Positions 51,358-60,845 are shown, numbered from the stretch's first letter. The stretch is DNA of 64,000 bases from Oncomelania hupensis (GCA_036898135.1 CM072511.1:73646117-73710116), one strand, 5' to 3'. The notes: a model not told the origin generated them from the sequence alone. Translations and numbers: made by a program.

Positions 51358-53874
51358 CTCTCCCTCTCTTAATTGTTTATTAAGGACAGGACTAACTGTA
51401 AGACAAGGCCATAGGACCTAATCCTATCCTATCCTATCCTGTTCCGTAACCCGGAAGTCGTAGGGGAACCACAGATAATCGTTTAACCAGCATACTCCAT
51501 CTTTATCTGTCCTCAGCAGCCCTGATGGCTTCGCTCAGTGTCAAACCAGTCCATTCTCGAATGTTGTCCTCCCACCTCTTTTTCGTCCTCCCTCTTCTTC
51601 TACCTCCTTGCACTGTGCCTTGCAGAATGGTCTTTGCAAGGCCTGATGATCTAGTGACGTGGCCATACCATCGAAGTAGAGAACAATGACGAATATAATT
51701 ATACATGGTCTGTGGAGGTGGTTGTTTTCCGTGAGTAGAAGAAAGGCAAATAATATGTCAAGCGAGATTGTTTCTTCAGAATCTTAAATCTCCAATGATC
51801 GAGGAAGAGAGGTTTCTGTATTAAGACACCCACTCTATCTCTTTCTCTCTTTGCCTCTCTCTCTCTCTATCCCTCTCCCTCTTAACTGTTTATTAAGGAC
51901 TAGCTGTAAGGCAGATCCATAGGACCTAATGCTATTATCCTATTAAAGGTTTCGACTTGACTTCCCTCCATGATCTTCCTCATTCAGAAACAGTACAATT
52001 ACGAATATCCTATCCTATCCTATCCTATCCCGTAACTCTGAGGTCGTTGGGGCACCACAGCAGATCGTTTAATCAGGTTACTATTTCTTTCTCTGTCCTC
52101 AACAGCCCTGATGGTTTCGCTCAGTGTCAAGCCAGTCCATTCTCGAATGTTGTCCTTCCATCTCTTCTTCGATCTCCCTCTTCTTCTACCTCCTTGCACT
52201 GTGTCTTGCAGGATGGTCTTTGCAAGGCCTCATGATCTGGTGACGTGGCCATACCTTCGGAGTTTCCGTTTCTTCACCACTGTGAGCAGGTCATCGTGTT
52301 GTCCAATGGCTTGTGTGATGGTCTGTCGGACTTCGTCATTGGTTATTTGCTGGGTATAGAAAATGCTCAGAAGTCTTCTGTAGCACCTCATCTCCATGCT
52401 TTGTATTCTTCGTTGTAGATCTGCTGTGAGGGTCCATGTTTCGCACGCGTATAGGAAGATGAAGATGACAAGGAAGCGCAGCAGCCTTACCTTGGAATGT
52501 AGACTGATGGTCCTGTCTTTCCAAATTGGCTTCAACCTTGCCAGGGCAGCAGTTGTTTGTGCGATCCTGGAGAGGACTTCTTGTCGGGACCCATTGCCCT
52601 ATGTCACAATGGCTCCTAAATATTTGAAGCTATACACTCTGTTGAGGGATTGGCCTTGGACTTTAATATCCATGTTTATGCCATTGGTGGTGTTGGTCAT
52701 CATTTTGGTCTTCTCTGCACTTCCAGTCCAAAGGCTCAGGAGGTGGTGTCAAGCCTCTGTACCAGCTGTTTAGGTTCTTGTTCCTCTCCAGCCAATCCAT
52801 CAATGTCATCCGCAAAACGAATGTTGGAGATTGCTCTACCCCCTATGCTGACTGTACCTTTGTGATCTGCAAGGGCATCTGGCATGATGCGCTCTAGGAT
52901 GATGTTGAAGAGTGTTGGAGAGAGTAGGCATCCCTGACGCACACCGATAGTTGTTCTGAACCAGTTTCTGATGGCGCTGTTGTGGATGACTGCACTGGTA
53001 GCCTTGTCATACAGTCTTTTGATTACTTCAATAATTTTAGGGCTGATGTTGTACACTCTCATGGTTGCCCACAGAGCTGCATGCCAGACTCGGTCAAACG
53101 CCTTTTTGAAGTCTACGAACACATGACATAGATGTTGCTGGTGCTGTAGGTATTTCTCGCAGATTGTTCTGAGGTTGAAAATATGTTCAGTGGTACTTCG
53201 CCCTGCCCTGAATCCTGCTTGTTCTTCAGCTATGATTTGTTCAGCTTGGGGTTTCAACCTGTTGAGTATTATTTTCAGGAGGACCTTGCTCGGATAGCTG
53301 ATGAAGCTGATGGTGCAGTAATTTTCACATTCCTGAAGGTTATCTTTTTTTGGGCAGAGTGATGACAAGCGACTGCGTCCATGGTGTAGGCCACTCCTCA
53401 CTCTACCAGATCGTGTTGAGAATGGTGATTGCGTCAATCCTCTCATCTCCTCCTGCTTGAAGCAGTTCCGCGGCTATATTGTCCACTCCCGCTGACTTCC
53501 CCTTCTTCAGCGATTGCACTGCTGCCTCAACTTCTTCTCGGAGAATTGGGAGGATTTCTTCTTCTTCTCTGTTCTCTGGACATGCTAGAACTGGTGGGTC
53601 TCCGTTTGGTGTGTGGTTGTAAAGGTCAGAGCAGTACTTTGTCCATCTGTCCAAGACTTCTTGTTCTTCTGTAAGGCATATGCCAGACTTGCTTTGGATC
53701 GTGGAGACCTTGGGCTGTTTAACACTTGTCAGCCTCTTCACAGTCTGGTAGGCCTTCTTGCTGTTGTTCTTGTTCAGACTGTTCTCTATTTCCTGGCATT
53801 GATCTTCAATCCAGTTCTCCTTTGTTGTGCACATGCCCTTTTCGGATGTCATTGTTGATTTTTCGGTAGGCATG

Positions 53875-53914
<40 letters not shown>

Positions 53915-56906
53915 CTCTCTTCGTTTGTCGCACAGGTCCAAAAGTTCAGGTGTGATCCACAGCTTCTTCTTTAACCGGTGCTTTCCAAGGATCTCCCGTG
54001 AGGAGACGGATGAGGGCCAGAAAACAGAGAGATTTAAATTAAATGTGCTCTCAGAGACTGAAATATTTAGCTTTCTTTTACAAATTACTTAATCTTTATG
54101 GCTATCCTTAAATTTGGAGGATCTTTATCAGATATGAGGGAACAGTAGATGGGGGTGCCTCATGGTAGTATCTTGTCTCCCTTGCTGTTTAATATTAAAA
54201 TAAAAATAATATTGTTCGTTCAGTGAAACAAGGAATTGACAATTCCTTGTTTGTTGATGATTTTGCATTAGTAGCCAAGGGTAAAACCTTGTCATCTGCA
54301 GAACGTCAGCAACAGTTATGTGTCAATGCCATCCAAATGTGGGTATTACAAAATGGTTTTAATATTTCTCAGGCAAAGACTGAATGTATTCACTTTTCCA
54401 AGCACCGAGGAATCATTCAAGATTTATTAAAGTTTGTTCCTTAGTCTGACCTTCACAGCTTGACTCGATCTTACTGTCGAAAAGCCTGGCAAGAACGATG
54501 GTCCGGCGAAACTAACCACAAACTTTTTCAAATTTTACCAGACCTCTCTGATCCGTTGCCAAACTCCGCTCCCACGCGGAAAGACGAAACTGTCCTGACC
54601 CGCCTGTACACACTTATGTGAACTTGCACAGTTTTTTTCTCAGAGGGTAGGAACCACCTTGGTGTCATGGCTGTGATCAGAATATTTTCAGTTCGACATG
54701 TTTTTTAACTGAATGCTGCGATTTGATTGAAGAAAGAGAACATATTTTTAATACATCAGATTCCCCCGGGGTGCCGGGGGTTTCAGTATAAATAGTATCC
54801 CCACTTTCTGGAAATTTAGTGCTTTATATTCCCACCGTCGTTGTCTTTCTCCTTTGTTCTTTCTCATTCCTGCTCTGTTCTATCAATTTTCTTTGCTAGA
54901 CCAGTCACCTACCTTTTTTCTTGAAAACTCTTCCGGGACAAGACTTCTTATTTGTGTGTGTGAGGTCTGTTGGATCAGCTTGGGAATATTGGACGCTTTC
55001 TGCCAGGTGGTCACTATGGCTTCCTATGATGTTAATATTTAGCAATGTAGGCATTTTATATGTATGTATGTGTTTTGTTGATAATTTATAATGATGTTTG
55101 TATTCTATTTTGTTTTTGTAAACAGGGGTTCGATAAATTAGAGAATAGCCTCGGCGTCCTCTGCGTGGGAGGTCTTTATTGTAAAGTGATTGGCTGGTAT
55201 AAAAATAGGGTTGTTTCAGCAGATCTGTTATGCGGATCGGGGGTTGTCCAGTCCGGATTTGGCTCGGAAGAGTCCGCTGGAAGGACCTAAAGCAATAATC
55301 GTGTAATACATCAGATTTAAAGATTTTTAGAGAGGTTGCCTGTGAAATTTTGTTTGAATATTTAAGAGTGAAAGTTTTTTTTTTTTAAGATTTGAACCAT
55401 TTTATAATATTTTAAGATAACGTTTTTCTGGTCTTGATTTGGCTTGGAAGACTCCGCTGGACCTAAAGCAATAATCATGTAATGTAATGTGTTTCGATGT
55501 AAATGTTAAGTATAAATGCGTGAGAACTGCGCTTTGAACTGATGTCATTAGGAAAAAGCGCCATATAAATACCATTATTATTATTATTATTATTATTATA
55601 AGTCAAGAGTCAAAGCGTCCATGATCTTCTCTTTCTCCTAATCCACATCATCATCCTCATCTCCGTCTAACACCCATTTTCCATCTCCTGCTCCTCATAC
55701 TCAACTTTGTGTGGTTTTTGTGTTTGGTTATAGATGACGTGAGTGATTTGGCAATGGACTTTGATGGAGATGTCATTTATGACGAGACCGATGTGGCCGT
55801 TGAGAGGGATCAGGGTGAATATCATGTCAAATGTCTTGCCAAAGGCTTCAACGACAAAGCCACCGTGTCAATCAGTCTAGACGGAATTCCCGTGCCTGCC
55901 GTTCCCCAACCCATCATATTGGAGAAAGATCTCTCTATGGCAGCTGGTGCACGCCGGTAAGTCTTCATAAGTCATCATCAACATCATCATACTTGTATTG
56001 CATCGGCTTCTTGATTGTTGTTTGAAAGTATGGGATGAAGGGTTCAGGACTAAAAATGACAAAGAAGGGTAAGGTAGGTGCAGGATGCAAATAGAAGTTA
56101 AAGACTGTCTCTGAGCATAGGCGTGAACATTGTTTTAGAAGAAAGAACCAATATAAACGATTAATCAGGTGCACAGGAACGTAGAAACATTTTAACAAGA
56201 CGGGTGAATTTTTTAGTGGCTTTCTAAACTGTCTGCTGGTTAACATTTCTCAGTTCTTGAGAGTGAGTGTTCCGAAAGTTAGACTCCAGTGAGATAAGAC
56301 GTGGAGGCTTTTGACATTCTGTTTTACATTGGCACTAGGAGTAGTACGTGTCCAGTGAGATGACCGACGTGATCCTAATGGGTTGTGACAAAAAATAATT
56401 TATCTGAGATGATTATGATAAATTTTACATGTTTAGGAGCAATTTACACTTATGAATTCTACGTCACAGGAGCAATTATGATTTTTGAATACAACATCTC
56501 GGTTGCATACACTACACATTCGTATTGTGCGTTTCCAATGGCAATGTATGAATTTGAATTGTATATATCTCCAAAGGCAAATACGATTTTTAATTCCAGT
56601 ATCTCAAGGTGCATTTATATTTTTAAATTCTTAATGAATCCTTCACAGTTCTAGTGTCAAGATGCAGTTATGTTTTATGATCACTTGTAATTGTGATAAT
56701 TACAAACAGAGAAGCAGTTTAATATTGAATGATAATTGTCGTGGTAATTACAACAAACTGCACCATTTCCAGGTACAGCGTGCTCGCTTTATCCACAAGC
56801 CCACTGAGCATTCGCCCCGACCACCAAAGAATTAAGTGTGAGGCAGTGGCCGACTTTGAAGGAGCTCAATCTTTGATTGTCAGCACACCCCTACAAGTCC
56901 TTTCAA
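41605..56906 (+). CDS. Immunoglobulin-domain protein, two Ig-like domains (five exons, incomplete at both ends)
   Basis: Join of 41605-41732, 46917-47070, 51030-51125, 55734-55956 and 56773-56906, all with good splice sites and consistent phases (1, 0, 1, 1, 2, 1). Domain 1 spans exons 1-3: PNPIRVQEGQEFSINCSF with the first Cys, and GEFICRAISNQ with the second in the usual D-G-E-F-x-C setting. Domain 2 spans exons 4-5: GEYHVKCLAKGF and RIKCEAVADFEGAQ. The usual core Trp is not evident in domain 1, so it is divergent. It probably acts in recognition or adhesion outside the cell. The signal-peptide exon and the C-terminal exon (membrane, GPI or secreted) are not identified. FREP-like lectins also have tandem Ig domains, but no fibrinogen domain is seen here. 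Introns are packed with mobile DNA. Confidence 0.75.
41733..42312. other. Ig gene intron, AT-rich, nothing recognised
   Basis: No element or exon recognised between the exon 1 donor and the inverted SINE. Confidence 0.5.
42313..42508 (-). repeat. tRNA-derived SINE body, inverted
   Basis: TAGCGCTTTTCTAGCTCAAG, CAAGATCTAACTCAAG, GGTATTCGTGTTGCCGGCAC and ATGAGCGTCAGGACCTTTAA match the reverse complement of 50340-50600. Confidence 0.8.
42852..46795 (+). mobile_element. Jockey-type LINE, near full length (endonuclease, RT, RNase H)
   Basis: The 5' end CCATGAGGAGACGGAT matches that of the copy at 53996, so it is probably the true terminus. Bases 42945-43330 encode an AP endonuclease (RGIRANFEELSCLLTEHRPE, LAIQETLLSE). 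Bases 44330-45350 encode the RT (TQCGFRSGRSTVDHLVRLE, IMFDLERAYDTTWKYGIL, degraded YVDDF site). Bases 45716-46384 encode RNase H (FSDGSKKGD, YKAELKAIHLAL, MSDSLSALQAL, GHMGIRGN) and a terminal CFACDKSF. The 3' end is GATTTGGCTCGGAAGAGTCC, CGCTGGACCTAAAGCAATAA and a (TGTA)n tail. Frameshifts and stops make it inactive. It occupies the first Ig-gene intron. Confidence 0.9.
46917..47070 (+). CDS. Ig gene exon 2: middle of Ig domain 1
   Basis: Acceptor GTCCCACGGCAG, donor CTTCGTG/GTAAGT, 51 codons plus one base. Encodes IYLIHKSLVGEKKETELAKG and YEVYAVLLPNNMIMQLKIL. It is the only open segment between exons 1 and 3 with phases 0 and 1, which the neighbours require. Confidence 0.65.
47100..47235 (+). 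repeat. tRNA-like SINE fragment
   Basis: GAAGGTCGCTGGTTCGACCC looks like the T-arm of a tRNA head, followed by CACCTGGGGTGTTCTTCGGA and CCTCCCTGTAATAATGG. No box A is present; fragment only. Confidence 0.4.
47547..49234 (+). mobile_element. hAT-like element with CAGGGTGGAGAA ends and 6-bp duplication
   Basis: Ends CAGGGTGGAGAA and TTCTCCACCCTG, flanked by TAATCA at 47541-47546 and 49235-49240. Near the left end, CCGCGAATCCGCGGATTT is tandemly repeated. Bases 47895-48040 encode an acidic stretch (DSSTDEGEFTGFHLSDI) typical of the N-terminus of a transposase. The rest is deleted, and a SINE-like copy is nested inside. Confidence 0.75.
48522..49103 (+). mobile_element. SINE-like element, full-length copy 3
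   Basis: Same 5' end (CCCCCGTTGGGGTGCCGGGG) and tail, here (AATC)n. TTCAGGAGAGGCC at 48509-48521 and 49104-49116 is a perfect 13-bp duplication. TATAAATA lies 29 bases from the 5' end. Confidence 0.9.
49330..49950 (-). mobile_element. RTE-type LINE copy III, RT and endonuclease pieces joined
   Basis: Inverted RT C-terminal sequence (GGTCATCATTTTGGTCTTCT) is joined at about 49518 directly to endonuclease sequence (TTGACCGTGATGTAGTCGAT, CTGGTTGTGGTGCTCCC); everything between is deleted. No tail. Confidence 0.75.
50172..50620 (+). repeat. tRNA-derived SINE, most complete copy
   Basis: GGCACGGTGGCCTAATGGTA (box A) and CCGGGTTCGAGCCC (box B) head; a body including GATGAGAGTATAAATCGAGG, AAGATCCTGACGCTCATGTC and GCTCTTGAGCTGGAAAAGCG; tail (AAT)n. 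The 3' half is the source family for the fragments at 1654, 41200 and 42313. Confidence 0.8.
50621..51029. other. Ig gene intron end, nothing recognised
   Basis: AT-rich intron with short GAT and ATT triplet runs before the exon 3 acceptor. Confidence 0.5.
51030..51125 (+). CDS. Ig gene exon 3: end of Ig domain 1
   Basis: Acceptor TTATTTTCAG, donor TTTTCC/GTGAGT. Encodes TSQMDGEFICRAISNQNKD and SVEVVVF, the last two strands with the conserved Cys. The last 29 bases of the exon and its donor are duplicated at 51704-51737. Confidence 0.8.
51236..51369. repeat. CT-rich microsatellite
   Basis: (CT)n with TCCATCCC and CCCT interruptions; GAGTTTTCTGTATTAGAGAC is repeated within it. Confidence 0.9.
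51421..51680 (-). mobile_element. RTE-type LINE copy IV, 3' fragment
   Basis: (ATCCT)n tail at 51421, followed by the inverted C-terminal ORF end: sense RWYGHVTRSSGLAKTILQGT, GGRRRGRTKKRWEDNIREW and LTLSEAIRAAEDR. Truncated near 51680. Confidence 0.85.
52007..53995 (-). mobile_element. RTE-type LINE copy V, best-preserved RT
   Basis: (TATCC)n tail at 52007. Sense-strand RT: YPSKVLLKIILNRLKPQ, EEQAGFRAGRSTTEHIFNLR, VFVDFKKAFDRVWHAALWAT, GVRQGCLLSPTLFNIILER and RFADDIDGLAGEEQ with the intact ADD catalytic pair, all in one 236-residue frame (52736-53446). The upstream frame 53403-53933 carries an expanded poly-Lys run from a 35-base A tract. The 5' end is truncated at about 53995. Confidence 0.9.
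53878..53912. repeat. Poly-T (sense poly-A) expansion in RTE copy V
   Basis: A run of 35 T. Copy I has only a short A-rich codon run at the same ORF position, so this is slippage after insertion. Confidence 0.9.
53996..55490 (+). mobile_element. Jockey-type LINE, internally deleted copy with nested SINE-like insertion
   Basis: Consists of 53996-54762 and 55304-55490. The 5' end CCGTGAGGAGACGGAT matches the copy at 42852. The leader jumps to RT sequence at about 54110 (GGAGGATCTTTATCAGATAT) and from RT to the RNase H end at about 54420. It keeps DDFALVAKGKTLSSAERQQQ, where the aspartates of the RT active site are visible. Tail GGACCTAAAGCAATAATCAT and (GTAAT)n. Confidence 0.85.
54763..55303 (+). 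mobile_element. SINE-like element, full-length copy 4, nested in the LINE
   Basis: Begins CCCCCGGGGTGCCGGGGG; 541 bp. TAATACATCAGATT at 54749-54762 and 55304-55317 is a perfect 14-bp duplication. The related LINE at 46617 has the uninterrupted site (AATACATCAGATTTAAAGAA). Confidence 0.95.
55575..55600. repeat. (ATT)n microsatellite
   Basis: Short pure ATT tract 134 bases upstream of Ig exon 4. Confidence 0.9.
55734..55956 (+). CDS. Ig gene exon 4: first part of Ig domain 2
   Basis: Acceptor TTTGGTTATAG, donor ACGCCG/GTAAGT. Encodes SDLAMDFDGDVIYDETDV, GEYHVKCLAKGF and KATVSISLDGIPV. Phase 1 in, phase 2 out. Confidence 0.8.
56773..56906 (+). CDS. Ig gene exon 5: second part of Ig domain 2
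   Basis: Acceptor CACCATTTCCAG, donor TTTCAA/GTAAGT. Encodes YSVLALSTSPLSIRPDHQR, IKCEAVADFEG and LIVSTPLQVLS. It ends in phase 1 with an intact donor, so at least one more exon is expected. Confidence 0.8.
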
Positions 56907-57209
56907 GTAAGTTCATGGCTCACAGCTGCTGGGCTCAATGCGAAAAGTCGCTGTTTAGCTGCATTCTAGGCGAGTCGCAACGGCCTCTGATGTATTGAGC
57001 AAATGTGACCCTTTGTACTGATCTAATTAGTTGCAATACTTTTTTTTGTGGAAGACATCACCATTCGTTTCGGAGTCATTTTTGTGGCCTACGTACGCTC
57101 TCCGAGTGTTGTTTATGGGATTAAAATTTGATTATAGAGGGTGTGTGGCAATGTATTAACAGTTCGTTCTGGTATGTCTTTCTGGCTCTCCAGCCCGCCC
57201 TCCCTCCCT

Positions 57210-57250
57210 ACCCCCCCCCCCCCCCCCTTCTCTCTCTCTCACTGTCATTC
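57210..57250. repeat. Poly-C followed by CT-rich tract
   Basis: A run of about 18 C between CCTCCCT repeats and TCTCTCTCTC. Confidence 0.9.
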
Positions 57251-57489
57251 TCTCTCTGTTTGTCTGTCTGTTTGCATGCTTGCTTGGGTATGCAGGCTCG
57301 GTTTTAATAGTAATCGTGGCCTTGTTGACTGATATTTGGATAAAACCCCCTTTTTTAATATTCTCTCTAGCCATCTGCGCATGCGTCAGCATTCTCCTAT
57401 GTATTACAAAGTAACGTTTTGCAAATCTTATTGTGAAGAGTGTGGGAAGGGGCTGGTCCGAACACTTTCAATGCTTCTCAGCACAGTTT

Positions 57490-57615
57490 TTTTATTGGGG
57501 TCAACCGTGTTCCTCCAGGTCCATATTCCGCTCAAACTAGGTATATGTTTTTCCGTGTCCATATTTACCACAGGTCTATGTTCCCCAAGGCCTTTGTTCC
57601 CCATGAATCTTTGCA
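57490..57615 (+). repeat. Degenerate tandem array, ~18-22 bp unit
   Basis: CCAGGTCCATATTCCGC, GTGTCCATATTTACC, CAGGTCTATGTTCCCC and AAGGCCTTTGTTCCCC are diverged copies of a GGTCYATRTTCCCC-like unit. Non-coding. Confidence 0.6.
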
Positions 57616-57884
57616 TACGACATGGTTTATTATTCGTGCAGATGTGTGTGGTTGTGTGTGTAAATTTTAGTGATATGTTAATGTATTAGACACCAATTAC
57701 AGTATGATCACAATTATATGTAAGAGAACAAAATCCTGTGGAAGAATATACGGGAAAACATAGTCATGCTCATGTTTTATTTGCTTACGTATTTTGAAGT
57801 ACCTAAAAGGCACGCACACAGTTTTCTGGGGAGTGTCAGCTACGCTACGCAGAGTAACAGATGCTTTAGTTTAAGTTCATTTGG

Positions 57885-58020
57885 GTAGCATTATTTTTCA
57901 GTGCATGAAAACACCACTGAAACGGATAGCCAAGCAGATCAAAGGGACATAACCATTATTTGAAAAAAAAAAAAACTTATGTGCGGTAATTGTACGCCGT
58001 TCTGCAGCTATAGCTTTGGT
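57885..58020 (+). repeat. Dispersed repeat (GGGACATAACC family), copy 1
   Basis: AAGCAGATCAAAGGGACATAACC and GTTCTGCAGCTATAGCTTTG recur inverted at 62240-62375. Blocks of this kind are common in molluscan repeats. The element class is unknown. Confidence 0.6.
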
Positions 58021-58380
58021 TAGTGATTGTTTATTGTAAAATATTTTATTGTATTAAACTTACAAGACCTTTGTTTATGTCCTGTGTAACAGTTAAACTT
58101 AATTGATTCAGTCAAAGCAAGAGACTAGTTTGTGTGCAGATTGTTGTTACAATTCCGTAAACCTTGCGTTTGCTATTAAATCTTTAAACAATACTGCTGT
58201 TATTCAAAAATGCAATAGGAACCGTAGAATTGTTAACCATTTCACGAAAGATATGTCAATGTTAACCATTTCACGAAAGATATGGCAATTTTCAAGTGTA
58301 GAAAATTTATAGTTTGATTGCAATATTATTAGCCTGTGGGTTAGGGCACTGATTAGAATAAACCCAACGTTTCCCGGCGG

Positions 58381-58901
58381 CGAACTGGTTTTTTCAAACT
58401 AGTTCCAGTCATCCGCCGAAAAAGGCCATCACCGAAGTCGAACAAAGCTATCCGAGTAGAGCGAAGCTATGCGATGTTGCAGGCCTAATAATTATATTCA
58501 GCTAGTGACTCTTCTTCGCTGCGCGGTGACTGACTTATAATATATAATGTAGATTAGGCCTATGTATATAAGAGTGTCTACTTGATTCGCGGCAGGAAAT
58601 GGGGAATGCTATTATTAACGTACTGCTGAGAACTAACAAAAGCAAAGCAAGGGGTGCAACTAGTAAATATGGTCGATAATAAGTATACTCATCCTAACAA
58701 AATACATCATTGCGAAGTGCTAGTCTGTGTAAATCGAACAGAATTAGAAGCAACAGCGACCGTTTTTAATGTTTAACTAGTCTGTTTGACTAGTCAAAGT
58801 CATGCAAGCATAATTTCTTAACACATCGGAGAGCTTCGTTCGACTTCGGTGATTGCCTTTTTCGGCGAATGGCTGGAACTTGTTTGGAAAAAACAAGTTT
58901 G
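58381..58901. mobile_element. 521-bp MITE with ~76-bp TIRs, nested in RTE copy VI
   Basis: Left arm CGAACTGGTTTTTTCAAACT and right arm ending AAAAAACAAGTTTG; similarity runs inward through CGCCGAAAAAGGC and CATCACCGAAGTCGAAC. Flanks CCCGGCGG (58373-58380) and CCCAGCGT (58902-58909) agree at 6 of 8. RTE copy II has the empty site (CTTTCCCAGCGTGTC). An 8-bp duplication suggests hAT mobilisation. Confidence 0.75.
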
Positions 58902-59558
58902 CCCAGCGTGTCGTAAGAGGCGACTAACAGGGGTGATGTCAGCACGGGATCTCTGGGCGAAAGTCTTCTACACAGAAGTCACCAAGGACGTTGGCCAGGA
59001 CGGAGGTGATAAGTGTGTTACTGATGGATAACTTAGCAAGTCCCGCACAAGAGATAACATCATCATAGGAACCTGGAATGGCGGGACCCGAACTGCGGAT
59101 GGAAAATTTAAAGAACTGGCCCTCGAACTGGACCACTATCGATGGAACTTTTTAGGTACATGTATCAGCAAACTGCGATGGAAAGGCCCAGGTGAAACAA
59201 CGACCGACAAAGGCCACAAGCTTTATTTCAACAGGAGAGATGACTGGTACGAAAAAGGATTCTTGGTCCACAAGGACATTATAGCTACTGTCATGGGTTG
59301 CTGCCCAGTCTCAGTAGACTCATTACTATCCTTCTGAGAGCAGCCTTTTTCAACATCGCCATCATCCAGGCCTATGTCCCAACATCAGACTATGACGTCA
59401 GAGAAGTCGAGGTTTTCTATTTACATCTGCAGGCTGTCCTTGACCAAGTGCCGAGGAAGGACATAGTCATAGTTATAGGCGGCTGGAATGCCAAGGTTGG
59501 CCAAGATGCGTACCACCACTGGGGAGACATATATGAACCCCACTGCAATAGCGAGACA

Positions 59559-60845
59559 TTACATTTCATTACATCACATGGTTATTGCTTTACATTACAT
59601 TACATGGTTATTGCTTTATGTCCAGCGGACTCTTCCGAGCCAAATCAGGACCAGAAAGACGTTATCTTAAAATAGTATACAATGGTTCAGATCTTTAAAA
59701 AAACAAGTGTGTTACTCTTAAATATTCAAACAAGCTTTCACACGCAACCTCTTCAAAAATCTTCTTTAAATCTGATGTATTAAAAGTACGGTCTCTAGCT
59801 TTCTTAAATCAGATCACTAAAATCAGTCTTACCAATAAAACCCAACCAAAAACACAGAACAAGACGACATGATTTATATGCGATAAAACAAACCAACATG
59901 TAAAAATTGAAACAGGTGTTGACCATTGTATACTTTAAAAATCCCTTTGAAAGGTATTGAACCAAAGTATGTTTCTCTTTCGTCAAGCAGATCAGCACAT
60001 TCAGACATAAAATGGCGAACTGGAAAGGATTTATCACATGCAAAGCACCATGGATGCAAAGTTAGGCAAAGAAGCTGACAAATCGGGAAGAATTTGAAAT
60101 AATTTGTTGTTGGTATGGTTAGACCAGTCAGTCTGCCACAGCCGTTTACAATAAGATCCATTCATACAACCCAGATCAGAGTAAGGAACAAACTGGAAAA
60201 TCTCTGAAGGGAAATCGAGATGCAGAGCTTCTTTAGCCGCTTTGTCCACCGCAATATTGCCGCGGATGCCCGTGTGACCAGGTAAAAAAGGTAAGGTACC
60301 CACATAAAAACTTTTTACCCCCAGAAGCAAGTTGTGTATATAGAGATCATTTATCTCTGCCACAAAAGGGTGTGATATTTTCTCGTGGAAAGAGCCTGAA
60401 GTGCTGACAGTGAATCAGACATGATTAAAAACGAGGTTCTTTTGGATTCTGTTTCAGACCTAGGTGAATTCCCTTGAGCTTAGCTGTATAAACAGAACAA
60501 AAAGCAAAAATTTCAAAAATTCACAAATAATGTTAGGTAGGTAGGTAGGGTTTGGGCGCGGCACTGGCTGCGACTACGCCTTTCCCGGGGGAGGCGGCCC
60601 AGAGTTTCCCGATATAAAGGGATTTTAAACGGCAGCAAAAAAAATAAAATCAGGTAGACGCTGTTGCAAAGGCTGGTCAAGGTGTCTCCCAGAGACCGAT
60701 GCAGCAGCAACTGAGTCTCATATCTTTGACCCGTCTGTAAAACGTTTTTCATATTCTGGGTATAAAGCACACTGTTCTAAATAAAGTTGGTTATTGACAG
60801 TTTCAGATGTATTGTTTTTGAGGAAAGCGGACAATTGCCAGTTAA
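59559..60845 (-). mobile_element. Jockey-type LINE, 5'-truncated, nested in RTE copy VI
   Basis: Inverted copy with the tail (TTACA)n at 59559 and the 3' block TCCAGCGGACTCTTCCGAGC, then RNase H (sense GHTGIRGNIAVDKAAKEALH, FVPYSDLGCMNGSYCKRLWQ). AATAGCGAGACA (59547-59558) and AATAACGAGACA (60846-60857) are the duplications. It is interrupted by a ~130-bp foreign piece at about 60508-60640. Confidence 0.9.
60508..60640 (-). mobile_element. Small insertion with (CTAC)n tail inside the LINE
   Basis: It separates sequence that is continuous in the sister LINE (CTGATTTTTGTTCTGTTTAT). On the minus strand it reads GGGAAACTCTGGGCCGCCTC and then CAAACCCTACCTACCTACC. AGCAAAAA at both sides may be the duplication. 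Probably a truncated SINE. Confidence 0.5.

Larger units (their letters stand above)
51097..51960 (+). repeat. Tandem duplication containing the end of Ig exon 3
   Basis: Bases 51097-51425 recur at 51704-51960: TCTGTGGAGGTGGTTGTTTT, GGCAAATAACATGTCA-like sequence, GAGGAAGAGAGGTTTCTGTA, a CT-rich tract and TGTTTATTAAGGAC. The second copy keeps the donor TTCC/GTGAGT but has no acceptor, so it is a partial exon relic. RTE copy IV lies between the two. Confidence 0.85.

Noticed and set aside
57902..57963. Terminal exon of the Ig gene (TTTTTCAG, then 20 codons and TGA in the correct phase)
   Set aside because: The segment belongs to a dispersed repeat that recurs inverted at 62240-62375, so the match in phase is probably chance.
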